34,308 nucleotides of DNA. Origin: a bacterium (GTDB lineage Bacteria; Sumerlaeota; Sumerlaeia; SLMS01). Below the pieces are notes generated by a model. The model was given only the letters and a program-made list of their open reading frames with translations. It ran no database searches and had not been told where the DNA came from. Below are positions 9,120 to 17,339 of this stretch, in pieces. The stretch spans positions 1 to 34,308 of the forward strand of contig WGMQ01000074.1 in assembly GCA_016125005.1 (NCBI GenBank), given 5' to 3'. The first letter of the stretch is position 1. Every line of letters begins with the position of its first letter. A program made the translations under genes and the position numbers.

Positions 9120-9198
9120 AATTGTTATCCCCGGTATTTATTTCCGGCATTCGCGGGTATTCACATCCTAGTCGCAAGGGAATTTGTTTGCAGCTTCC

Positions 9199-9813
9199 CT
9201 ACTCCTCCACGGGCCCAAAGATGGCAAAAGGTGCCTTGGTCAATTCAGCCCAGAGGCGATCACCATAGCTGAAGTGCCACCATTCGCTCGGGTAGTTCAC
9301 GAAGCCCACACCTTCGAGCGCACTCACCAGAATCGCGCGATTGCGAGCCTGATCGTCGGTGATGTAGACTGAGTATGTGTGCGTCCTCTCGTTGGCTTCA
9401 TCGAGTCGGCCACCCATGTCCACTTCCTTGCCATCAGGACCAACGAGGGAAACGTCGATGGCGCTTCCTGCCTGATGCCCGCTGCCAAGACCTCGCGGGT
9501 CAGCGACATATTCGCGCGTCATCGTGTAGATCTCGTCGGGGCCTGCATGGGGATGGCGCTTGCGCATCTCCGCCTCCATGGCCCGCCAGAGTTCCCATTG
9601 GCGACGGCGGGGACGGAACGCCTCGAAGACGAGAAAGCGATAACCGGGCGGCAGCGCCTTCCGTGCCTCGAGCAACATATCGTAGGCGACCTGCCTGAAG
9701 GCGAACTCGGCGGTCACCACATCGCTTAGCACAAAACCATCCTCCGCGCGAATGGTGGTCATCCGCGGCGGATTCTCGCATTCCTGCAATGGTGTCTGTG
9801 GTGGTCCTCGCAT
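9199..9813 (-). CDS. VanX-like D-alanyl-D-alanine dipeptidase (peptidase M15D)
   Basis: A 204-residue zinc peptidase that would split D-Ala-D-Ala or a similar dipeptide. The zinc ligands and catalytic residues of VanX/DdpX are all visible: EAFRP with Arg67, GSGHQAGSAIDV with His113 and Asp120, and EWWH with Glu177 and His180. Without vanHA or a vanR/S pair nearby, a role in peptidoglycan turnover or D-amino-acid use is more likely than vancomycin resistance. The open frame extends to 10011, but I chose the ATG at 9813, preceded by AGGGA with 8-base spacing; the longer form would run into the divergent glycosyltransferase gene. The ATG at 9762 (MTTIRAEDG) is an alternative. There is no obvious signal peptide, suggesting a cytoplasmic enzyme. 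Confidence 0.88.
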   Translation of the reverse strand: MRGPPQTPLQECENPPRMTTIRAEDGFVLSDVVTAEFAFRQVAYDMLLEARKALPPGYRFLVFEAFRPRRRQWELWRAMEAEMRKRHPHAGPDEIYTMTREYVADPRGLGSGHQAGSAIDVSLVGPDGKEVDMGGRLDEANERTHTYSVYITDDQARNRAILVSALEGVGFVNYPSEWWHFSYGDRLWAELTKAPFAIFGPVEE

Positions 9814-9961
9814 GTTTGCATTCCCTTTCGTCGCCAAGAAGCAGGCTCCTCGAACGTCACGGACGCAACAAAAGATCGAAACCGCTAGCCGGGAACTTTG
9901 TATCGCGCACCCCGGTGAGAAATCGACGCCAGTGCATACTCGCTTGCTCCGATGCGAGGGG

Positions 9962-11149
9962 ATGGACTCGACTCGCGCCATGTTCCGGACTTTCGACTTC
10001 ATCGTCGTCACGGATGGCTATTGGCATTCGACGCCGCGCATCCGCCACAAGATGCCCCTAGCGTGGGCGGCGGCGGGCCATCGCGTGCTGTGGTGCGAGA
10101 GGAGTCCCTTCCCGCAGAGTTGGACGCAGGGGCGCCTTGTGCGCGCGTTCTCCAGCCAGCTGGAGCCGGTCCAGGAGCGCCTCTGGGTGCTGCCGACGCC
10201 CCCCGCCCTGCCTCGCCTCGAAAGGCGGTCGTTCCCCGGGCCGCTCCTGCGGAGCATTCACGGGCCTTGGCTTGCGAGTAGGGTTCGTCGGGCGACGCTT
10301 GAGTTGGGCCTGCGCGATCCGGTTCTGGTGCTTATGCAGCACGGTGCCCGTGGTGATTTGTTGGACCTGATCCCCCATCGCCTGTCCGTCTATTACACGC
10401 ACGATCTTTTTGGTTACGGCACGATTTCCGAGCAGGATCGGTCAATGGAGGACGATCTCTGCGGCCGTGTGGACTGGGTGTGGACCACTTCCGAGCACCG
10501 CGCCAGTACTTTGGCGCCCCACGCACGTCGTATCCGGTGCCTGCCCCATGCCGTCGACCTGGAATGGTGGGGGAGAAACGTGACCAACCCACAGCCCGCG
10601 GCGGTTGCCTCCATCCCCAAGCCGCGGCTTGTCTTCACGGGAGCTGTCGATTTTCGGATCGATTGGCAGTTGCTGCGGGCGCTGGCCGCCGCAGAGCCGA
10701 CCTGGCAAGTTGTGCTGTGCGGACCCGTTAGCCACGAATCCATCGAGCAGGTAAAGTCTCTCCCGCCAAATATCCACGCCGTCGGCAATCTTCCACTGGA
10801 TTCGCTCCCCTCCGTGATCGATGGGGCCGATGTCTTGCTCCTCCCTTATCGCCCCGACCCCATGACTGAATCCATCGGCCGACCGCTGAAGTTCTATGAC
10901 TATCTCGCCAGCGGTCGTCCCATCGTCTCGACCCGCTTTGCGGACTTCGGTCCCAACTCTGAACAATTGATCTCCTTCTCCGCTGATGCGCTGGGCTGGC
11001 AGGCCGTCATCGCCGATGCGCTCGCCAATCCGAATCCGGAACAGGCGACCCGCCGCCGCGAGGAAGCGTCGCGCAATAGTTACGCTGCCAGGTTGCACGA
11101 GCAGGAGGAGATGCTTGCGAGCGTGAATGAATCCAAACCGGAAGAATGA
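9962..11149 (+). CDS. Glycosyltransferase, GT4-like / TuaH-like
   Basis: A 395-residue protein with two Rossmann-like halves of the GT-B fold. The N-terminal half begins FDFIVVTDGYWHSTPRI and contains AAAGHRVLWCER, typical of TuaH-like glycosyltransferases. The C-terminal half has KPRLVFTGAVDFRIDW, then VVLCGPVS, ADVLLLPYR and GRPLKFYDYLASGRPIVST, with the acidic nucleotide-sugar site of GT4 enzymes represented by the RPLKFYDYLA segment. It would transfer a sugar in cell-surface polysaccharide or glycolipid synthesis; donor and acceptor are unknown. The frame opens at 9752, but the upstream part overlaps the divergent VanX-like gene. I took the ATG at 9962; its GAGGGG is very close, and the ATG at 9980 (MFRTFDF) is an alternative. 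Confidence 0.85.
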   Translation: MDSTRAMFRTFDFIVVTDGYWHSTPRIRHKMPLAWAAAGHRVLWCERSPFPQSWTQGRLVRAFSSQLEPVQERLWVLPTPPALPRLERRSFPGPLLRSIHGPWLASRVRRATLELGLRDPVLVLMQHGARGDLLDLIPHRLSVYYTHDLFGYGTISEQDRSMEDDLCGRVDWVWTTSEHRASTLAPHARRIRCLPHAVDLEWWGRNVTNPQPAAVASIPKPRLVFTGAVDFRIDWQLLRALAAAEPTWQVVLCGPVSHESIEQVKSLPPNIHAVGNLPLDSLPSVIDGADVLLLPYRPDPMTESIGRPLKFYDYLASGRPIVSTRFADFGPNSEQLISFSADALGWQAVIADALANPNPEQATRRREEASRNSYAARLHEQEEMLASVNESKPEE

Positions 11150-11194
11150 AAGGTAATTTAGTTCCTTACGTGGACATTGTGGCAAATGTTCTTT

Positions 11195-11214
11195 GTGTCA
11201 TCCTTTTGTCACTT
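11195..11214 (+). promoter_or_regulatory. Pho box (PhoB binding site) upstream of pstS
   Basis: The sequence contains TGTCAT at 11196-11201 and TGTCAC at 11207-11212, two direct repeats exactly 11 bases apart with a T-rich spacer. This is the classical Pho box layout bound by phosphorylated PhoB under phosphate starvation. It lies 65 bases before the pstS ATG, a normal distance. I could not place a convincing -10 element. Confidence 0.75.
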
Positions 11215-11279
11215 GGCACCATTGGCCACTCGCACCACTGTCTTCATGATCTTCCAAGACCCAAATCAGGTGATTCCTC

Positions 11280-12185
11280 ATGCTTCTCAAGACCATGCTC
11301 GCGACCGCCACTTTTCTGGCCGTGGCCCTCTCCCCGGTGGCTGCCCAGGATAAGGTTAAGATCAACATCAGCGGCTCCGACACGATGAACCTGCTGACCC
11401 AGCGGCTCGCCGAGACCTACTCCAAGAAGCACGCGAACGTCGAGATCTCTGTTCGCGGCGGCGGCTCGGGCACTGGCATTGCCGACTTGCTGAATGGTCT
11501 TGTGGATATCGCCCAGGCCTCGCGCAAGATGAAGGAGAAGGAAATCGCGACCGCGAAGGAGAATGGCTACGATCCCGCCGAGTATGTCGTCGCGTTGGAT
11601 GGTATCGCGATCGCCGTGCACGAGTCCAATCCCGTCAAGTCGCTGACCATCGGCCAACTCCGCGCCCTCTACAGCGGCGCCGTGAAGAACTGGAGCGAGA
11701 TCGACCCCAACCTCCCCAGCGCCCCCGTCGTGCTCTTCTCGCGCGAGTCCAACTGCGGCACCTACGACTTCTTCAAGGAGCACGTCATGAAGGACGCGAC
11801 GTTTGCCCCCAACACCAGCTACCTCGCGGCTACCGCGGCCGTCGCCAACTCCGTCACCAAGGAGCCCAATGCCATCGGCTTCGGTGGCGTCTCCTACTTC
11901 GTTCGCCCGGAGGGCCTTCGTGTGGTCCCCATCAGCGTCGACAAGGACTCGCCTGCGGTGAACCCGATCGACGTTGTGCACCACCACGTGAACCTTGCGG
12001 TGATCCAGGATGGTTCCTACCCCATCAGCCGCCCGCTTCAGTATTACACCCCGGAAGAGGCGTCGGGCGAGGTGAAGAGCTTCCTTGATTGGATCATCAG
12101 CGACGAAGGCCAGGCCATCGTTCTCAGGGAAGAGTACATTCCCCTTGGCAACTCGGCCCCAACCTCGGAGAGCAAGGCGCAGTAA
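11280..12185 (+). CDS. pstS: Phosphate ABC transporter substrate-binding protein
   Basis: PstS captures phosphate outside the inner membrane for the PstCAB importer. The 301-residue precursor starts with a signal peptide (MLLKTMLATATFLAVALSPVAAQ, cleavage near residue 22). There is no lipobox Cys, so it is predicted to be soluble and periplasmic. Phosphate-contacting segments of the family are visible: SGSDTMN, RGGGSGTGI, AQASRKM and SRESNCGTYDFF. AGGTGA at 11268-11273, 6 bases before the ATG, is a good ribosome site. A Pho box upstream indicates control by PhoB. pstC follows after 20 bases, pstA overlaps pstC, and pstB follows after 6 bases, so the four form one operon. Confidence 0.95.
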   Translation: MLLKTMLATATFLAVALSPVAAQDKVKINISGSDTMNLLTQRLAETYSKKHANVEISVRGGGSGTGIADLLNGLVDIAQASRKMKEKEIATAKENGYDPAEYVVALDGIAIAVHESNPVKSLTIGQLRALYSGAVKNWSEIDPNLPSAPVVLFSRESNCGTYDFFKEHVMKDATFAPNTSYLAATAAVANSVTKEPNAIGFGGVSYFVRPEGLRVVPISVDKDSPAVNPIDVVHHHVNLAVIQDGSYPISRPLQYYTPEEASGEVKSFLDWIISDEGQAIVLREEYIPLGNSAPTSESKAQ

Positions 12186-12205
12186 ACCTGACCAATCACT
12201 CCAAG

Positions 12206-13300
12206 ATGAGCGCATCCGCCCCCCCGTTGGACGCCCCCGGCGAGAAAAATCCCCCTGCCTCGGGCAGTCCTTCCTTCTCACCCAAGGCGGTGCGGGACCG
12301 GGTACGTCATTCCACCCCCTTCATTCAGCGCCTCAAGGAGTTTGCGATCGAGAAGCTGCTCGCCCTGAGCGGGTGGCTCTCGATCCTGTTTATCCTGCTC
12401 ATCTTCGTGTTCCTGTTCAAGGAAGGGCTCCTGGCGCTTCGCCAAGTGGAAAGCCTCTCGACTTTCTTCTACTCGGTCGAACCGGTGATGGCCTACGACG
12501 CGGCCACGGCAGAAACCAAGATCGTAGGGGAGGCGGTTGCCTATAAGTGGGAGCCGGTCTCCACGCCGCCGCGGCTGTCGATCCTGCCCCTCCTGTGGGG
12601 CTCGTTCGGCGTCGCGTTGCTGTCCGCTGTCCTCAGCACACTCTCTGGCATTGCAGTGGGTGTTTTTCTGTCTGAAATGGCGTCGGAAAAGACCCGGAAT
12701 CTGGTCAAGCCGGCGCTGGAACTACTCGTCGGTATCCCCACGGTGGTTATCGGGTTCTTCATGCTGACGGTCGTCGCGATTCCGCTGAAGAACATCCTGA
12801 ACCCGGCCGACGGAACCTCGCTCATCCCCGCATACCAGAGCCTCTACAACATGTTCGTGGGGTCGCTTGGTGTCAGCGTCGTGATCGTTCCGGTGATTGC
12901 TTCGCTGGTCGACGATGCGCTGCGCGCGGTGCCGATGGATCTGCGGGCGGCCAGCCTCAGTCTTGGCGCCACCCGTTGGCAGACGACCTGGCGTGTCGTG
13001 CTGCCGGCCGGTGTGTCCGGCGTGCTGTCGGCGGTGATCCTCGGCTTTGGCCGCGCCATCGGCGAGACGATGATCGTGCTGATGTGCGCGGGCAGTGCCC
13101 CTCAGATTTCCCTCAATCCCTTCGATTCGACGCGTACCATGACGGCCACCATCGCCGCTGAGATGGGCGCCGCCCAGCAGGGGAGCCTCCACATGCACAC
13201 GCTCTTCCTGGTCGGTGCGATCCTCGTGACCCTCGCCTTCTTCCTGAACCTGACGGTCGAGTTGATCGCCAACCACTACCGGAAGAAGATCCGCCTATGA
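12206..13300 (+). CDS. pstC: Phosphate ABC transporter permease PstC
   Basis: PstC and PstA form the membrane channel of the phosphate importer. The 364-residue protein has a cytoplasmic N-tail of about 50 residues, a first membrane segment (LSGWLSILFILLIFVFLFKE), a periplasmic loop, and then the binding-protein-dependent permease domain. The EAA coupling loop reads DDALRAVPMDLRAASLSLGA, followed by GFGRAIGETMIVLM, characteristic of PstC. The loop after the first helix (about residues 80-125) is longer than in E. coli PstC. I chose the ATG at 12206 (MSASAPP); the frame extends back into pstS, but that part is shadow. No strong ribosome site is present, consistent with coupling to pstS. Its stop overlaps the pstA ATG by four bases. 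Confidence 0.94.
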   Translation: MSASAPPLDAPGEKNPPASGSPSFSPKAVRDRVRHSTPFIQRLKEFAIEKLLALSGWLSILFILLIFVFLFKEGLLALRQVESLSTFFYSVEPVMAYDAATAETKIVGEAVAYKWEPVSTPPRLSILPLLWGSFGVALLSAVLSTLSGIAVGVFLSEMASEKTRNLVKPALELLVGIPTVVIGFFMLTVVAIPLKNILNPADGTSLIPAYQSLYNMFVGSLGVSVVIVPVIASLVDDALRAVPMDLRAASLSLGATRWQTTWRVVLPAGVSGVLSAVILGFGRAIGETMIVLMCAGSAPQISLNPFDSTRTMTATIAAEMGAAQQGSLHMHTLFLVGAILVTLAFFLNLTVELIANHYRKKIRL

Positions 13301-14778
13301 GCAGCCGTCAGGCGACATCGCTGGAAGCCGCCAAGGCCCAGGTCACGAGCAAGACGCTCGCACCTGCATGGGCGCTGCTTTTCGAGAGCATCATCCGCGG
13401 CGTCACCAGCGCGATTGTTCTCCTGCTGCTTTTCATCCTCGGGACGATTATTTGGCAGGGAGCGCCCCGCCTGGTCGGCGTCGAGGTCCGCTCCCCCGAA
13501 GTCCTCCTTACCAAGGGAGAGACCGGCCTGCTGCCTGACGGAAAGCCGCTGCCAGTCTCGCTCCGCGTGCGCGCCGACTCGGGGCGGCTCAATTTCTCCT
13601 ACCACGAAGCGGAGGATCCCTCCTTCACGCTGCCGGAAAGCGGCAATAGCACCACGACGCTTGGCGACCTCACCATGACCGCGGGGCGCAACGAGCTGAC
13701 TGCCACCTGGAAGGGCACGCCGCAGACCGTTACGCGCGGCCAGCACCTGGAACTGGCTGGCTCGCAGTTGGTCTTCCACAACCAGAGCATCTGGCACTAC
13801 AGCCTCGACTTCCTGACACAGCCTCCCCGCGACGGCATGGAGCAGGGCGGCATTTTCCCGGCCCTCTTCGGTACCGTCTTCGTCGTGCTCTTCATGATCC
13901 TGATGGCGTTGCCGCTGGGCGTTTTCGGCGCCGTCTATCTGGTCGAATACTCCCGCGGCGGCATTACCTCTCGGTTGATCCGGGCCGCGGTCAACAACCT
14001 GGCGGGCGTACCGTCGATCGTGTTCGGACTCTTCGGCCTCGGCTTCTTCGTGCTCTTCATCGGCCGGAACCTCGACTACTACGCCTACGACGTGCCGCGC
14101 AACGAGGTGGAACAAAAGGCCTTCGACGAGCGCATCAAGCCGGAGGTCGAGCGGGTCCGCGCCGAGGCGGTGGAACTGGCCAAGCAGCAGGATCTGAAAG
14201 GCCCCGCACGCGGCGCCTTCATCCGCGAGCACGTCCTCAAGAACGCCCCCTCCACGCCGAAGCGCGTCTTCGGCCAAGGCGCCATTTTTTGGGCCTCGGC
14301 CACGCTGGCCATTCTCGTGCTCCCCGTCATCATCGTCTCCACCGAGGAAGCCCTTCGCGCCGTGCCGGCAAGCCTGCGCGAAGCCGCCTACGGACTTGGC
14401 GCCACCAAATGGCAGGTCATCTCGAGCGTGGTGCTTCCCCAGGCGCGCTCCGGCATCCTGACCGGCGCCATCCTGGCCGTGGCACGCGGCGCCGGCGAGC
14501 TGGCTCCGATCCTTTTCGTGGGCGTCACCTTCTTTGCCCCCAACCTCCCCCTAACCGAGCCGATCAATTTCTACTTCTTCGAAATGCCCGTGGTGAATCC
14601 GTTCCAGCAGTTCATGTACCTCAACTATCACATCTACACCATGGCCACGCAGCACACCAACCCGGAGGGCACGCGCGGAATCCAGTTTGCCACCACCCTG
14701 GTCCTTGTGGCTCTCACATTCCTCATGAACCTGGGGGCGATCATGCTGCGCCGCCGACTAACGAAAGTGACGAGGTAA
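13297..14778 (+). CDS. pstA: Phosphate ABC transporter permease PstA, enlarged form
   Basis: Second channel subunit of the phosphate importer. At 493 residues it is much longer than E. coli PstA (about 296). Residues 30-55 form the first membrane helix. About 110 residues of mainly beta-type hydrophilic sequence follow (KGETGLLPDGKPLP onward), predicted to lie outside the membrane. The permease core then begins (FPALFGTVFVVLFMILM). A second insertion of about 65 charged residues (about 255-320, rich in Glu, Lys and Arg) separates two core helices. The EAA loop EEALRAVPASLREAAYGLGA and ARGAGELAPILF are typical PstA. The ATG overlaps the pstC stop (ATGA), indicating translational coupling. Confidence 0.93.
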   Translation: MSSRQATSLEAAKAQVTSKTLAPAWALLFESIIRGVTSAIVLLLLFILGTIIWQGAPRLVGVEVRSPEVLLTKGETGLLPDGKPLPVSLRVRADSGRLNFSYHEAEDPSFTLPESGNSTTTLGDLTMTAGRNELTATWKGTPQTVTRGQHLELAGSQLVFHNQSIWHYSLDFLTQPPRDGMEQGGIFPALFGTVFVVLFMILMALPLGVFGAVYLVEYSRGGITSRLIRAAVNNLAGVPSIVFGLFGLGFFVLFIGRNLDYYAYDVPRNEVEQKAFDERIKPEVERVRAEAVELAKQQDLKGPARGAFIREHVLKNAPSTPKRVFGQGAIFWASATLAILVLPVIIVSTEEALRAVPASLREAAYGLGATKWQVISSVVLPQARSGILTGAILAVARGAGELAPILFVGVTFFAPNLPLTEPINFYFFEMPVVNPFQQFMYLNYHIYTMATQHTNPEGTRGIQFATTLVLVALTFLMNLGAIMLRRRLTKVTR

Positions 14779-14784
14779 CCCCCC

Positions 14785-15615
14785 TTGGCCTCCTCCCCCC
14801 CCGAACTCAGGGAACACAAGTCCATCGCCGGGTTCCCGAAGCACGGCGCCCCCGATCCATCGAAGTACTACGTCGACATCCAGAAACTGTCCGTGTTCTA
14901 CGGCGAGAAGCAGGCGCTTTTTGGCGTGAGCCTCGGCGTAGCGCGCAACGAGGTCCTGGCCCTCATCGGTCCTTCCGGCTGCGGAAAGTCGACACTCGTC
15001 AAGGCCGTCAACCGCATCTCCGAACTGACCCCTAACGTGCGCATCGACGGCGACATCCGCATCAACGGCGAGACGATCTTCGGCGAAAAGGCCGACATCA
15101 TCACGCTGCGCCAGCGCGTCGGCATGGTCTTCCAACGCCCCAATCCCTTCCCCAAGTCGATCTACGAAAACGTGGTCTACGGCCTGCGCCTGCACGGCGT
15201 GCGTGACCGCAAGACGCTCGACGACGTGGTGGAATGGGCCCTGCGCCATGCGGCGCTTTGGGATGAAGTGAAGGATCGCCTCAAGACGAGCGCCCTGGAG
15301 CTTTCCGGCGGCCAGCAGCAGCGCCTCTGCATCGCCCGCGCCATCGCCGTCCAACCCGACGTGCTCCTCATGGACGAACCGTGCTCGGCTCTCGACCCCA
15401 TCGCCACGGCCAAGATCGAGGACCTGATCCTCGAATTGAAGAAGGACTACACGATCCTCATCGTGACCCACAACATGCAGCAGGCGGCCCGTGTTTCCGA
15501 CTACACGGCGCTCATGTGGCTCGGCAAACTGATCGAACACGCACCCACCGAGGAAATCTTCACCAATCCCAAGGAGAAGATCACCGAGGACTACATCACC
15601 GGGCGTAACGGGTAG
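14785..15615 (+). CDS. pstB: Phosphate ABC transporter ATP-binding protein
   Basis: The ATPase that drives PstSCA. The 276-residue protein has Walker [10 protein letters not shown] (about 62-70), the ABC signature [14 protein letters not shown], Walker [14 protein letters not shown] and the switch His in [14 protein letters not shown], all intact. It ends with the PstB-type EITFTNP-like segment EIFTNPKEK and DYITGRNG. The start is a TTG at 14785, giving a non-conserved 28-residue leader before [17 protein letters not shown] at 14772-14775 supports it with 9-base spacing, and no ATG lies closer to the conserved core. It is the last gene of the pst operon; no phoU follows, and the next genes are on the other strand. 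Confidence 0.96.
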   Translation: MASSPPELREHKSIAGFPKHGAPDPSKYYVDIQKLSVFYGEKQALFGVSLGVARNEVLALIGPSGCGKSTLVKAVNRISELTPNVRIDGDIRINGETIFGEKADIITLRQRVGMVFQRPNPFPKSIYENVVYGLRLHGVRDRKTLDDVVEWALRHAALWDEVKDRLKTSALELSGGQQQRLCIARAIAVQPDVLLMDEPCSALDPIATAKIEDLILELKKDYTILIVTHNMQQAARVSDYTALMWLGKLIEHAPTEEIFTNPKEKITEDYITGRNG

Positions 15616-15783
15616 TCACGAGCGGGCGCGCTTTACCGAGTTCATTCCGGTCCAAAAGGGCCAGTAACGCCGCGTGAAGAGGTAATCCTTCGCAAGCTCC
15701 AGAATCGTCGGGGCGAAGCGCGGAGATCCGCGAACTAAGGGCCCAAGTATGGGGGGCAACGATCAGCATGGAGAATATCAGCA

Positions 15784-15816
15784 GCTTCGCGCAACAACAT
15801 CCATGAGACGCGAAGC
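15784..15816. repeat. Inverted repeat downstream of pstB
   Basis: GCTTCGCG (15784-15791) and CGCGAAGC (15809-15816) form a perfect 8-base inverted repeat with a 17-base loop. It lies in the 331-base gap between converging pstB and frr, together with a short stem CGCGG-AGAT-CCGCG near 15719-15732. No gene is credible in this gap: the few 60-codon frames lack ribosome sites and resemble nothing known. The repeat could mark the end of the pst transcript, but there is no T-tract. Confidence 0.4.
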
Positions 15817-15881
15817 GCCCGAATATCGAAAACACCGCCGTATCCGCCATTTGCTACGCTACAGGATAGCCAAACACGAGA

Positions 15882-15913
15882 AACGGGCCAGCAACATTCG
15901 TTGCAGGCCCGTT
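15882..15913 (-). terminator. Strong hairpin 34 bases after frr
   Basis: AACGGGCC (15882-15889) pairs with GGCCCGTT (15906-15913). Inside, after an A/A mismatch, GCAAC (15891-15895) pairs with GTTGC (15900-15904) around a 4-base loop. The U-tract on the frr side is poor (the minus strand continues TCTCGTGTTTGG), so it may need Rho or act in both directions between converging genes. Confidence 0.55.
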
Positions 15914-15946
15914 GCACTCAACCAGTCCTGACTCGGAGGCCGAACC

Positions 15947-16519
15947 TCACACCTCCATGATTTCCTTTTCCTTCTTCTTCATGTGCTCGTCGACGGCCTT
16001 GATCCACTTGTCGGTGAGCTTCTGAAGCTCGTCGTTCGCATCGCGGAGCTGGTCCTCGGTCAGGACCTTCTTGTCCTTCTTCAGCTTCTCGAAGTGTTCC
16101 TTCGTGTGCTTGCGGACGTTCCGGATGGCGACGCGGGCGTCCTCGGCCATGGCGTGGGCCTTCTTGACGAGTTCCTTGCGGCGTTCCTCGGTGAGCGGCG
16201 GGATGGTCAGACGGACCACCTTGCCGTCGTTCTGGGGGTGAATGCCGATGTCGGCCAGCATGATGCCCTTCTCGATGGCGGAGAGGGCGTTCTTGTCCCA
16301 CGGGGTGATGACGATGTTGCGGGCGTCGGGGGTGGAGACGGCGGCGACCGAGTTGAGCGGGCTGCTGGTGCCGTACATTTCAACCACGACCTTGTCGACG
16401 AGCGAGGCGGAGGCGCGGCCCGTGCGGAGCGTCTTGAAGTGGCTCTCCAGCGCGTCGATCGCGTGGGTCATCTTGGTTTCGGCGGACTTGAAGTCGTCCT
16501 TCAGGGAGGGATCAATCAT
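15947..16519 (-). CDS. frr: Ribosome recycling factor
   Basis: RRF splits the post-termination ribosome together with EF-G. The 190-residue protein is close to the usual 185. Typical segments are present: MTHAIDALESHFKTLRTGRA near the start, VVEMYGTSSPLNSVA, and the PPLTEERRKELVKKA stretch of the three-helix domain, followed by VAIRNVRK. The tail is extra lysine-rich (HMKKKEKEIMEV). Its ATG overlaps the end of pyrH by 8 bases, so the two are coupled. Confidence 0.97.
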   Translation of the reverse strand: MIDPSLKDDFKSAETKMTHAIDALESHFKTLRTGRASASLVDKVVVEMYGTSSPLNSVAAVSTPDARNIVITPWDKNALSAIEKGIMLADIGIHPQNDGKVVRLTIPPLTEERRKELVKKAHAMAEDARVAIRNVRKHTKEHFEKLKKDKKVLTEDQLRDANDELQKLTDKWIKAVDEHMKKKEKEIMEV

Positions 16520-17249
16520 TGTCGGTTTCTCCGGTGACTAGGGTTCCGATGCTTCCATCGACAAGCGCGGCCAGCGTATTGCCCGGCTTGGCTAGGTTAT
16601 ACACCAGCAAAGGTATGTTGCTCTCGCGGCAGAGGGCAATAGCAGCCGCGTCCATCACCTTCAGATTCTCGTTCAGCGCCCGCGTGTAGCTGCACGTCGG
16701 GAGGAACTTGGCGTTGGGGTCCTTGCGAGGGTCCGCCGTGTAGACGCCGTCCACCTTCGTGCCCTTGAGCAGGATGTCTGCCTCGATTTCCGCCGCACGA
16801 AGCGCCGCCGCCGTATCGGTGGTGAAGAACGGATTGCCCGTGCCGGCGCCAAAGATCACCACGCGACCCTTTTCCATGTGGCGGATGGCGCGGCGGCGAA
16901 TGTGCTGCTCGGCCACCTGGGTGATCGGGATGGCGGTCTGGACGCGCACCGGGACGCCCATCTGTTCGAGCGCGTCCTGAAGCATCAGCGAGTTGATGAC
17001 GGTCGCCAGCATGCCGATCTGGTCCGCCATGGCGCGCTTCATGTTCTTGGCCGCATCGCTGTTTCCGCGGAAGATGTTGCCGCCGCCGATCACGACGCCG
17101 ACCTGGATGCCCGCGTCGAAGACCGACTTGATCTCCGAGGAAATGAAGTGGACCGAGTCGTGGTCGAGGCCGAACGACTCCTTCCCCTTCATCATTTCTC
17201 CGCTCAACTTCAGCAGGACGCGACGGTACTTGGGCTGCGGCTGGCTCAT
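16512..17249 (-). CDS. pyrH: UMP kinase
   Basis: PyrH phosphorylates UMP to UDP, supplying pyrimidine nucleotides. The 245-residue protein belongs to the amino-acid-kinase fold: YRRVLLKLSGEMM at the N-terminus, VGVVIGGGNIFRG, MADQIGMLATVINSLMLQDA, GTGNPFFTTDTAAALRA and LLKGTKVDGVYTADP are all characteristic. The open frame reaches 17294, but I chose the ATG at 17249 (MSQPQPKYRR) because AAGGAAGGTGG lies just upstream and the longer form would begin almost at the tsf terminator. The short tail after the core overlaps frr. Because an intrinsic terminator sits between tsf and pyrH, this gene probably has its own promoter or depends on readthrough. Confidence 0.97.
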   Translation of the reverse strand: MSQPQPKYRRVLLKLSGEMMKGKESFGLDHDSVHFISSEIKSVFDAGIQVGVVIGGGNIFRGNSDAAKNMKRAMADQIGMLATVINSLMLQDALEQMGVPVRVQTAIPITQVAEQHIRRRAIRHMEKGRVVIFGAGTGNPFFTTDTAAALRAAEIEADILLKGTKVDGVYTADPRKDPNAKFLPTCSYTRALNENLKVMDAAAIALCRESNIPLLVYNLAKPGNTLAALVDGSIGTLVTGETDND

Positions 17250-17294
17250 GGGATGGACCACCTTCCTTGGGAAAATGTGTATGCTGAAAGACAC

Positions 17295-17326
17295 AAAAAG
17301 GGCGGGTCGTTTTTGGCGACCCGCCC
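17295..17326 (-). terminator. Intrinsic terminator after tsf
   Basis: GGGCGGGTCG (17300-17309) and CGACCCGCCC (17317-17326) form a perfect 10-base stem with a 7-base loop. Reading on the minus strand, the stem is followed by TTTTT (17295-17299). It begins 13 bases after the tsf stop and ends 45 bases before the pyrH start, so it separates rpsB-tsf from pyrH-frr. Confidence 0.9.
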
Positions 17327-17339
17327 GGTTTGACTTGAA

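Noticed and set aside
13276..14277. 333-codon minus-strand frame opposite pstA
   Set aside because: It is a shadow of pstA and has no ribosome site or family similarity.
15735..15931. Two 60-codon frames between pstB and frr
   Set aside because: They have no ribosome site or recognisable motif, and inverted repeats occupy the same bases.
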